From: Isoetes taiwanensis
Lineage: Eukaryota > Streptophyta > Lycopodiopsida > Isoetales > Isoetaceae
Assembly (NCBI GenBank): GCA_021234155.1
Contig: JAJEKV010000092.1
Location: forward strand, 930,001 to 994,000
Direction of reading: 5' to 3'
Length of the DNA: 64,000 bases
The notes beneath the pieces are model-generated. The model saw only the letters and a program-made list of their open reading frames with translations. It had not been told where the DNA came from and did not search any database. A program made the translations under genes and the position numbers. Positions 55,480 to 64,000 of the stretch are shown piece after piece; positions within the stretch are counted from its first letter, which is position 1, and each line of letters begins with the position of its first letter.

Positions 55480-56684
55480 ATGGTGTTCTGGGAAGATTAT
55501 TTGAGTGATGAGATGATGGGAACTGTTGCGCCTATTGTGGTGTACTGGATTTATTCAGGGTTCTATCAAATCTTTGCGCCTCTCGAAATTTATAGGCTAC
55601 ATTCTAGGAAAGAAGAGGAGGCTCGGAATCTTGTTTCGCACAAAGATGTTGTCAAGGGTGTTCTACTACAACAAGCACTTCAAGCAGTTGTTTCAGTCTG
55701 TTTGTTTTCGGTAAGTACTCCAAGCAAGTTTCAATTTTTGTGCAACTTTTAGATAGTCAGCACCAATTGAAGCCTAAACATGCATGTTGCAATTCATATC
55801 ACATATTGCTTTCTACTTGGAATATGTGCTGCATGTCGATGCTCACTATATGTAATGCCACACGTTGTAGAACAAGGGGATTCTGTGTTCTTGCTCTTTT
55901 CAGTTTGCTGGTAGACATAGTTATGATTAATTATTTTCCTGGTTGCTTGATCCAATAGATGAAATGTCAAGTTAGGTGCATGCTACAGACAGAGACAATA
56001 GTATGCTACAGACAGAGACAATAGTATGATTGACTATGTTCTTACTTACTTGAGTTCAATATTGAGAAGTGTCATAGATGATACAGCTGTAACTATATTG
56101 TGAAGTTCTAATTAGGTTATGCTTTCTTTTATTGATTTTAGGTAACCTCCAGTGCCACAATTGAAAAGGTTTTGCAACCTTCACTACTCACACAGGCAGG
56201 ACAATTTTTCATCGCTATGATAGTGATGGATGCGTGGCAGTATTTTGTACATAGATACATGCATCACAACAAATTTTTATACCGCCACATCCATTCACAA
56301 CATCATAGATTAATTGCGCCCTATGCTTGTGGAGCACTTTATAATCATCCACTTGAGGGCCTGTTACTTGATACAGTAGGTGGGGTTATATCTTTCTTGC
56401 TTTCTGGAATGACTCCTCGAACTGCAGTGTATTTCTTCTCATTTGCAACACTAAAGACAGTGGATGATCATTGTGGAATACGGCTTCCATGGAATCCGCT
56501 TCATGCAGTTTTCCAGAATAATGCAGCATATCATGATATTCATCATCAGCCTTTTGGCATCAAGTTCAACTACTCGCAGCCCTTTTTTACAATATGGGAC
56601 AAAATGCTGGGTACATACATGCCGTTCGTTCTTCAGAAACGGGCAGAGGGTGGCTTTGAAGCTAGGCCAATCAAAAAGGAATAA
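55480..56684 (+). CDS. SBH1: Sphingoid base C4-hydroxylase, two exons, intact
   Basis: Exon 1 55480-55710 (77 codons) with donor GTAAGT; exon 2 56142-56684 after TTTTAG; phase 0; 257 residues against about 260 in Arabidopsis SBH1/SBH2. The start MVFWEDYLSDEMMGTVAPIV and the end GGFEARPIKKE match the family's ends. The fatty-acid-hydroxylase di-iron ligands are complete: HRYMH (114-118), HIHSQHH (128, 131, 132 in HxxHH) and HDIHH (208, 211, 212). Membrane segments lie near 10-30, 60-80, 98-112 and 160-185. The enzyme hydroxylates dihydrosphingosine to phytosphingosine in the ER. The ATG is preceded by a purine-rich AAGAAGAAGAA leader. No defect seen. Symbol by homology; SBH1 and SBH2 cannot be told apart here. 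Confidence 0.95.
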
Positions 56685-58412
56685 TGCCAGTGGATGATCC
56701 TATATTTTCTCCTATCATCTTCTCTCAAGTATTTGATAGTTTGTAAGTTTTGCCAAGAAACCATTGTGATTATATGTATTTAATAAGGTTGTTTTTGCAT
56801 TTTCACAGTGAAGATAGAACCCAAACTTTTGAAATGTGACTAGCATTTTATCTGTACAGTTAGAAATTTTTGCACAAAAAAGTTGTGTTTTATAAGAGTT
56901 GTCAATAGGTATCCCTTGTTTGTGTTACGTGAGAAGGATAATAGTGAATTGTAGTGATGCTGAAACACTATGCATCTTGTTAACAGGAAGGAAGCCGAAT
57001 GAGTACTCCACAGAGTTCAAACAGATTTGTCTTTAAACAGTATGCTTAAAGTTCAATGTAGGACCAATAAATATGTTGCATGCCATTTTAGCCGGGAGTT
57101 GCTGGGACGGCACGTCCAGCCTCCTTTATTTTTTTGCTTTGCGCACTGTGTTGGATTACTGTGTGTGCTCTACCGAACAGTCCTAGTTAAATATGCCAAG
57201 CTGTATATGTTCACTGTCATCACACGCTACAACGAATTTTTTTACCCATTTGCATGTTTCTAGAACAGTGTTGGGGCCCAAAAACTACGTGGATTTCTGG
57301 AGACGCTAAAAAAAATCGAAGTCCACAACCCTAGGCTAAAGTTTTTAAAGGGTGGGTGAGTTTTTAGTGTACGGATTTAAGATATTCATGCGTATGCCAC
57401 ATTTGTCTCAAGGGATCCCGCTCTCCTTTTGGAATGACGAATCTCTAGACTAGGAGCTTGACCCTTTGACTTGTATAAGGGAAAGGCCATGTGGCCGTCT
57501 TTTCGGAAGGGAAAGTTGGCCGACACACGTGAAGCGCGAAGTGCTTGACGTCCTTGACGTCCTTTACGTATAAGGGAATGGGTTGACGCGTTGCCTTGTG
57601 TATAAGGTAATGGTGTCCTTTACGTATAAGGGAATGGCTTGACGCGTTGCCTTGTGTATAAGGTAATGGTGTGTTTGGCAACGCGACTGATTTCCTTGTG
57701 CTGGAATCTAGTCTAGGAGGCCATTCACTCAACATGAAGGTCGGGCTCTCTGCTAGATGGACAAACTTGTTGCAGAATATGAAGCAGATTATACTCGTTG
57801 CAGAATGTGGAGCAGATTATACTCGTTGCAAAATGTGGAGCAGTGGCGCAACTAATCCCAGAATGTAGACCAAAAAGTAGAGTAGTGATGACGGCAACAA
57901 TCGTAGTCACATTCACAAAAAGAATTGTCGCCACGTGTCAGAATTAGATTGGACCATATGGTTGAAAGCAGCTTGGCTGTCCTTTATGTTTAGCTAATGA
58001 CCTGTAGAGTTATTAGCCCTGGCCACATGCATCGTTATTTGGCATAGCCCCTCATCTCTCGTATCTCTATGGGAGTGGCTCATGCATCAATGAGAGAGGG
58101 CGGCTCACCAATTGCTAACATCATCTGGTTCGTTGCTGTTACCCCAATACAAATAAATGTGTCAATGATTTAACTGTTTGTTAATAGTTTGTTAACAAAA
58201 AGGGGGGCTCTTCGCCTAAAATAGTATACTTAAAAGTGACGTCCGCAATAAAATGGAGGCCTTCCACTTCGTCGATTCCTCAATAATTGAAAAAAAGAAC
58301 AGTGGAGTTCCCAGGAATGACATGTGGCCGAGCTACTAACCCCTTAGGTTAGGGGAAGTGAATGATGTGGCAATAATATCACATCTTTGATGGTGACACT
58401 TATCTTATATTG
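56685..58412. other. 3' flank of SBH and repeats; no further gene
   Basis: AATAAG-type poly(A) signals occur near 56780. Beyond about 57290 the sequence changes character, with short tandem repeats (separate entry). No domain seen. Confidence 0.4.
57559..57845. repeat. Two short tandem arrays (56-bp and about 28-bp units)
   Basis: A 56-bp unit starting GTCCTTTACGTATAAGGG occurs at 57559 and 57615. A unit TTGCAGAATRTGRAGCAG plus ATTATACTCG occurs at 57769, 57799 and, shortened, 57827. Confidence 0.85.
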
Positions 58413-58455
58413 CTACAAGAAATTTATCGCGACGGCCGATGCGAACATTTCTCTT
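58413..58455. repeat. CACTA-like terminus fragment
   Basis: GCTACAAGAAATTTATCGCG then ACGGCCGATGCGAACATTTCTC, a diverged version of the foldback at 49249-49300 in the same orientation. Confidence 0.6.
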
Positions 58456-58810
58456 TTTCGCCTCATCTACTGACTAGAATTTTGTGTGGTACCATGTGTG
58501 TATCAATTTGAGGACCTTTGGGATTTGGTCCCGCACTATTGCCTTGTGTTCCTATACAACTATTAAACTCAATTTTTATTTTGAGAATTTCAAGCCCTAA
58601 CCTTTCCTATTAAACTTAATTTTTCCTTCGAAAATTGCAAGTCCTAACCTTTTGGATCTGCTTCCCCCACACCCAAAGTAATAATTTCTAACACAGGGGG
58701 CTTTTCCTCCAAAGTAAATCCAAGGTGCACTCTTATACTTCAAAGATGCTATAGCATCCACAGTCTCGCTCCACAATGCTGATAGACTCAACCGCTACCT
58801 GTGGATACGA

Positions 58811-59672
58811 GTGCTGCAGCCTCACCATCGCTCACTGTTCATTGCAGGATATTATATACCCCATGAAACTTCTAAGTTCTACAGGGTTCATCAGGCAGAT
58901 ATAGATATGCATGTGCCCTATAGGGAACTGTATGATGACATAGAGCAGTATCGCCAGGAGGGTCATGTGTTTTTATTAGAAGATTTCAATGCACGTACGA
59001 CACAGTGGCAGTCGGTCACCTTTCAGGGAAATGCTGACTCCAACCCACTTTGGCTAGAAACAGAGGCATCCCAGCATGCAAGATGCTCCCAGGATACAGT
59101 CTCTGGAGCATTTGGAAGAGAGTTGGTCCAGCTATGCCAGATCTTTGACATGGTGATCTGCAATGGTATGCTTGAGATGGCCGCGATCGGGGGGCTTCAC
59201 TTGCAGAAGCGACGGGGGCGATGGTGGAGCCAGCGTGGTGGACTATCTCCTAGCTCCAGTGCTAGAACTTGATATCATTAGAGATTTCGCGACAGGCACA
59301 GGAACAAGAGATGAAGAGACTTTGTCAGACCATTATCCACTTTATGTCACTTTGGATTGGAGGCACTCAGTGACGTGGACACAGGACAGGCGCCCTCGGG
59401 GTTTGGGATACACCTCGAACTATCGGAAGCAAGCAGGATATGAGGTGGCACTTGAACGTGAGCTACAGGGAATTGATGCCCTCTATACATTGCATGATAA
59501 GTGTGAATGGTTGGTGAAGGCCTTACTTGCAGCAGTCAGTGAATGCTTTGCAGCAAGAAAGCCCCCGCGAAGGGACACTGCGCAATTCCCTCAAAACCCC
59601 TGGTTTGACGCCGAATGTAAGGCTCTAAAGAGTCAGCTACGCAACATCTTAGATCCACAGCTCCGGCAATAG
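58811..59672 (+). pseudogene. LINE endonuclease (EEP) region, frameshifted
   Basis: LFIAGYYIPHETSKFYRVHQ, then VFLLEDFNARTTQW (family GDFNA, with G to E), then after a shift near 59195 VVDYLLAPVLE and LSDHYPLYVTLDW, the SDH catalytic motif. A TAG follows LDPQLRQ at 59670-59672 and the frame continues in register into the RT. Confidence 0.88.
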
Positions 59673-59696
59673 GCCATTAGGGACTATAAGGCATTC

Positions 59697-61507
59697 TTGA
59701 AATCCAAAAAGCATCGCTACATTGCAGAAAATCAGCAACGCATGTTTGATCTGCTGATGACTGAGCCAAAAGCCTTTTGGCGTAGAGTGCTGTATAAGAG
59801 GCATCAACCACCTGGCAATGTTACCTCAGACCAGTGGAAACGGTTGGAGGAGTTGTATGACCCCCCAGGAGCAATCGCTGACGTACCAGATCAGCTAGGA
59901 GAAACACTACAGCTTTCAGACGAGGAGGACATCCACCAGAGTCTTAGGCATCTTGCTAATGGTAAAGCAAAGGACTTGCAGGGACTTCAGGCCGAGCTGT
60001 TGAAATGGGGTGGGCCAGCTTTGCTCGCGCCTTTGACAGGGATAATCAATCAGGCCATCAAAGAGGGCCTCCCACAGGAATGGATGGTTAGCAAGGTCAC
60101 CCCTATTCATAAGACGGGAAGTAGGGATGACTCCACCAACTACCGTATGATCATGGTGAGCCCGTTACTCGCAAGACTTCTAGCAGGTGTGCTGGAGAAG
60201 AAGTTAACGCAATGGGCAGAGGAAGCTGGAGTATGTGCAGTTGGCCAGACAGGTTTTCACCCTGCTCACTCCACGAGTGATCATATTTTTACTCTCAGAA
60301 TCCTTATGGAAGCTAGCCGCAATGCACGATGTGACTTGTATTGCTGTTTCGTGGATTTTAAGACGGCATATGATACAGTCCCTCGGGACCTGTTGTGGCA
60401 ACGCTTGCAGGAGCTACATGTCCCACAGGATTTGCAGAATGCCATCTACCGGCTCTATGATGGAATATATGCTACTTTGCCTGCGTCAGATCACCGGGTG
60501 AACAACACCATAGGTGTTAAACAGGGATGCCTGTTATCTCCAATGCTTTTTGGACTCTATATTGACAGGTTGGAGACATGGATACAAGAATATGGAGGTG
60601 GTGGCCCGCAGTTGCCAGAGGCATATACAGTAAAACAGTTGCTCTATGCAGACGATCTGGGCTTATTGTCCCATACAGCTAGGAGTATGCAGGAACATTT
60701 GGATGCTCTCAGTCAATTCTGTGACATAGCAGGAATGACTGTCAACCAGCAGAAAACCAAGTTGTTGCCAATCCTGTCTGCGCAGCATGATGTCCCAGAC
60801 TTCTATTACAGAGGACAAAGGATGGAAGTTGTAAGGACCTTTAAGTATCTGGGAATCGATTTCTCTGCTAACATGCTATGGGATGACTGTGTAGAAAGAA
60901 GGGTCAGCGCGAGATGGAAAGCCCTGTACGCAATGCAGAATAGCTGTTACAGAATAGATCTCTGCGATTGGGCACGCAAAGCACACTTGTTCCGAGCACT
61001 CGTGGAATCAGTATTGCTGTATGGAGTAGAGGTCTGGGGGCCAGCGGTTAGCAAGGGTACTTGGGATAAGCTAGAAAGGGTACAGAAGGCTTTCCTGACA
61101 TACAGCCTAGGCGTCAAGGACACGGTGCCTTATCCGATTTTGCTATATGAGACTGGCTTTGGCCCCTGTAGCATTCTGCTATGCGCAGGCACCTTGCGTA
61201 TTTCCATAAGGTTGACGGAATGGATGCACAACGTCTTCCTCCCCGGGCTCTGTTATTGGCACAAGGGCCACAACGTCTGAAGAGAGTGTGGCAGGAACAT
61301 TGTAGGGGATGGTTCGCAAGATGGTCTATAGACTATCAACAGATTATGGATATGCCGGATATCGCGGAGCAAGAGCTGCATTTGAATGAGCGCTTTGCTA
61401 CCTCTTTGTGGGATGCGCCCACTCTTGCAAAGCCCAAAACAGAGCACTACCACATGCAGGTTAATCCGTCGCTTGAACATGGCCCCCACCAGTATTTGAA
61501 GCATTAG
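59697..61507 (+). pseudogene. LINE reverse transcriptase, one late frameshift
   Basis: 527 codons open. RT blocks in order: LPQEWMVSKVTPIHKTGSRD, VGQTGFHPAHSTSDHIFTLR, CCFVDFKTAYDTVPRDLLW (catalytic D), GVKQGCLLSPMLFGLYID, LLYADDLGLLS (catalytic YADD), GMTVNQQKTKLLP and FKYLGIDFS. Near 61180 the frame shifts; the other frame continues MRRHLAYFHKVDGMDAQRLP and ends SLEHGPHQYLKH at 61507. Palm residues are all present. With the upstream TAG and shift, the copy is dead but young. Confidence 0.93.
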
Positions 61508-61523
61508 GGCGGATTTGGGGTCT

Positions 61524-61985
61524 GAAAATGGCCTCCTATCAGCCATTCCACGTCATATTTCCGCTCCCTTTTTCCCATGCCACCTAGGATAGCAAACTCT
61601 CATAATTACAGATTTGCTTGGAATATTCTTCCGGAATAAGGGGGATTGCACATTCATGGCGCCATATGTATTTAATTCTGTTGGTTGTCAGACGGACTGA
61701 TGCAACACGTGACACTTCTAAAATGCCACTTGCATTATAGCATACCGGCAACTCATGACGGTGTCTCTTGGTAAGCGTGCGCGTCACCGCCTTCTACATT
61801 TCAAAAGTTGAATGTGTAGGTTGAAGCTTTGTATCAGATCGGACTTTCATTTCGAGGCTATTTAGCAATTTCGCCTTTAACCGATCTTCACTTCATCCTA
61901 ATCTGGGCTTCCCGCCCCTACAATTCCAAATTTGAATTTGCTTAATGTATAAAAGCATGGATTGTAGGAGAATGGACTTTTTCGA
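61524..61985 (+). repeat. Direct repeat X, copy 1, with TATA box
   Basis: About 460 bp, matching 63519-64000: AAAATGGCCTCCTATCAG at the left, GGCGCCATATGTATTTAATT, GCATTATAGCATACCG, GGGCTTCCCGCCCCTACAAT, and TGTATAAAAGCATGGATTG (TATA box) at the right. Confidence 0.9.
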
Positions 61986-62314
61986 TTTCCATATGCACGT
62001 TGCAAATTTCAAAAACGAAGTTAGTAATGCGGACGTTCGGCTCACACGCTTTAAATTGTGTTGGGGCATAAAAATACCACACCTTGATTTCAAGGCCGTC
62101 GCGATCTACACAATATGGAAGTTGCTTGTTGTCAAATTAAACTTAAACACAAGTGAGGTCGGCACTTACGTGGTTTTCTCGAGGAGGGTTTGGAGTGTTT
62201 TTTTTTAAATCCCAATTATCGACATAGTGTGACGTAGCATCTTGGTATTAAATAGTATGTTAAATTCGAATTATATCGGTGTTCATTTTCAGGTTAAACT
62301 CAAATCATATAGGT

Positions 62315-62420
62315 TTAGGAATAAGGTTAAAAAGGAAGATATTGGCTATTTAGGAATAAGGTTAAAAAAGAAGATATTGGATATTTAGGTATAAGGTTAA
62401 AAAAGGAAGATATTAGATAT
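62315..62420. repeat. Tandem repeat of about 35 bp, three copies
   Basis: TTTAGGAATAAGGTTAAAAA plus GGAAGATATTGG recurs three times with small changes. Confidence 0.85.
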
Positions 62421-62610
62421 GGCTCAAATTTCGAGATATGCACATAATGGCATGTAATGATGGTTGATAGGACTGGAATACGAATCATTCCTACGATTTT
62501 CACGTCTAATCCAGCCTATATCTATTCCAGCCTAGATTGGCGCCCATTCTCCCCCCAATCTCCGCCCAATCTTTGCTAGATCCTCCGCCCAATTTCTCTA
62601 GTCCATCGCC

Positions 62611-63040
62611 ATGAAGAGATCAGCTACGGAAGAGCCGGAGGTGTCCTCCAAGAGGCGCCTATTACGGCTGGAAGAGGTGTTCCCTCCGCAGTTCCCTCCG
62701 CTGCCCACGGTTCTTGCTCTGAATGCCTCTGATTCCTCTGATTCCTCTGATTCCTTTGACGAGGAATCAGAGAATGAGGAATCAGAGAAATTTCGAGCGA
62801 GGAGTTCATCACAGTGTTCTTGAAGGCTGGATAGGAGATTCTTGAAAAATGAGTGGTCTCACCGGCCGGAGAAGAAGCCGAAGATGATGAAGAAGATGAA
62901 GAAGTTGAAGACGAATCTGCTGACTTCGAGGAGCTCATGGCGTTAGTTCATGGTACATGCATGTTTTCTTTCTTTTCTTAAGCATTCAACTAACGGTTAT
63001 TTCTTATTTTTTTTTGCAGATGATGAAGCAGATGAATGAA
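62611..63040 (+). pseudogene. Acidic protein gene, two exons, frame-broken
   Basis: ATG 62611: MKRSATEEPEVSSKRRLLRL with an NLS-like KRRLLR, then a Ser/Asp/Glu run. The frame stops after 70 codons, but another frame continues the acidic text (SSEEFITVFLKAG, then EEAEDDEEDEEVEDESADFE, ELMALVH). A good GT donor follows at 62952 and a T-rich AG acceptor at 63019, leading to DDEADE and a stop. So an ancestral two-exon gene seems broken by a shift and two stops. Family unknown. It lies between the two X repeats, and copy 1's TATA box is 660 bp upstream. Confidence 0.5.
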
Positions 63041-63518
63041 ATTTGTTAGGGGCGAGCACCTCTTATTTTTTTTTTTTTTCCTTGTTCTTAGTCGAGCTTG
63101 CCTCCGACTTCTTACCATATGACCGCAAGCCTCCGGGCTTTTTGTTGTGAATAGTTGAAGCCTCCTCCGGGCATTTAAATTTACAAAATGATGTAAAGCC
63201 ATACGGCCATAAAAAATTTTGAATGTAAAAAGTTTTTGCTTCTAATTCCATTTGAATACCTAACTTTTTTTTTACTGTACATGTGTTACCACTCTTAAGT
63301 ACATAAGTCATCATCCCTTTTCAAAGAGCATATTATTTTTTCAAGGATCACACCAAGCGAATAGTACATATGCAACAAAAATGGAACACACTAAATTCGC
63401 ATCGTGTGATCCACTTTCTTATTTGTTGTCAAATTAAAACTAAACACAAGTCCCTCGTCAATAGTCTCCCATTTGCATATAAAATATCTATCATTCCAAG
63501 TTATATTATGTTTTATGA

Positions 63519-64000
63519 ACTAAAATGGCCTCCTATCAGCCATTCCACGTCATATTTCCGCCCTTTTTTCGTCAGATTTGCTTGGAATATTCTCCTAATA
63601 AGGGGAATCGCATATCTATGGCGCCATATGTATTTAATTCTCTTGTTGTCGAACCATTGACGCAACACGCGTGGCGCTTCTAAAAAGCCACTTGCATTAT
63701 AGCATACCGCAACTCATGGCGGTGTCTCTTGGTTTGTCGATACCAATCATGCGCATCACCGATTCTTGTCTTGCCCTATTTTCATTTAGAGTCCATTCCC
63801 CCTTCTACATTTCAAAATTTGAATGTGTAGGTTGAAGCTTTGTATTAGACTTTTCGTTTTAGGTGGCTGCGATTGCGCCTTAAAAAGTTAAATGCCGGGA
63901 TCTTTACTTCATCCCAATACTGGGCTTCCCGCCCCTACAATTCAATTTTTGAATTTGCTTTTGTATAAAAGCATGGATTGTAGGAGAATGGACTTTTCCA
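63519..64000 (+). repeat. Direct repeat X, copy 2 (runs off the window)
   Basis: See 61524-61985. It has extra sequence near 63735-63800. Homology continues to the last base, including TGTATAAAAGC at 63962-63972. Confidence 0.9.

Larger units (their letters stand above)
58750..61520 (+). mobile_element. LINE (non-LTR retrotransposon), 5'-truncated
   Basis: Contains the C-terminal part of an apurinic-type endonuclease and a nearly full reverse transcriptase. The start of the endonuclease and any ORF1 are missing. The 3' end of the element is unclear; a repeat begins at 61524. Confidence 0.9.

Noticed and set aside
1-64000. CRISPR arrays, bacterial operons, riboswitches, rRNA genes
   Set aside because: None seen. 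The tandem repeats found are plant minisatellites or transposon parts, and the gene structure is eukaryotic.

Overview
The window is plant nuclear DNA: low GC, GT-AG introns, PPR and kinesin-12 relatives, a plant-type sphingoid-base hydroxylase, and a heavy load of old and nested transposons. The pentatricopeptide style, the chromovirus-like LTR elements and the many decayed gene fragments suggest a large-genome seed-free vascular plant such as a fern. That is an inference; a gymnosperm or lycophyte cannot be excluded.

Layout. 1-7 kb holds broken host genes: mitochondrial carrier exons, a rhamnose-synthase fragment, a PPR fragment (minus strand) and kinesin-12 motor exons. 7-13 kb is mostly blank, with a fragment of a zinc-finger/WD40 gene and the zf-RVT tail of a LINE. 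13.9-15 kb carries an uncharacterised gene piece duplicated at 41.7-42.8 kb. 15402-21330 is a complete Ty3/gypsy element (LTRs, primer site, TSD CTTTA) that holds the same SET-methyltransferase fragment twice. 21.6-25.6 kb and 43.4-48.3 kb share an unclassified repeat family rich in hairpins and inverted units.

The main find is a roughly 11 kb DNA transposon at 25609-36564. It has 22-bp terminal inverted repeats with one mismatch and a 4-bp target duplication (GACG). A decayed transposase lies on the plus strand. Facing it on the minus strand are a decayed multi-exon gene ending in a Ulp1/C48 protease-like domain and an open FCP1/NIF phosphatase-like frame. A solo LTR (32750-34364, TSD GTGAT) is nested inside it and interrupts one exon. 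About 0.9 kb to the right is a second transposase-like gene (37443-40546, minus, DUF7869-like). Just upstream of its start are six copies of the palindrome GTATAAATTTATAC, spaced at whole helical turns.

From 49 kb on: a ketoacyl-ACP synthase scrap, a serine-rich frame with two G-boxes upstream, a 3' LTR of the same family as the solo LTR, and the clearest intact gene of the window, a two-exon sphingoid base C4-hydroxylase (55480-56684). A LINE with endonuclease and reverse transcriptase (58.75-61.5 kb) follows, then a pair of direct repeats around a broken acidic-protein gene.

The host genes do not form a pathway. Apart from the hydroxylase, and possibly the serine-rich and phosphatase-like frames, the coding sequence is mobile-element or fragmentary. 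All family assignments were made by reading translations, without database searches.
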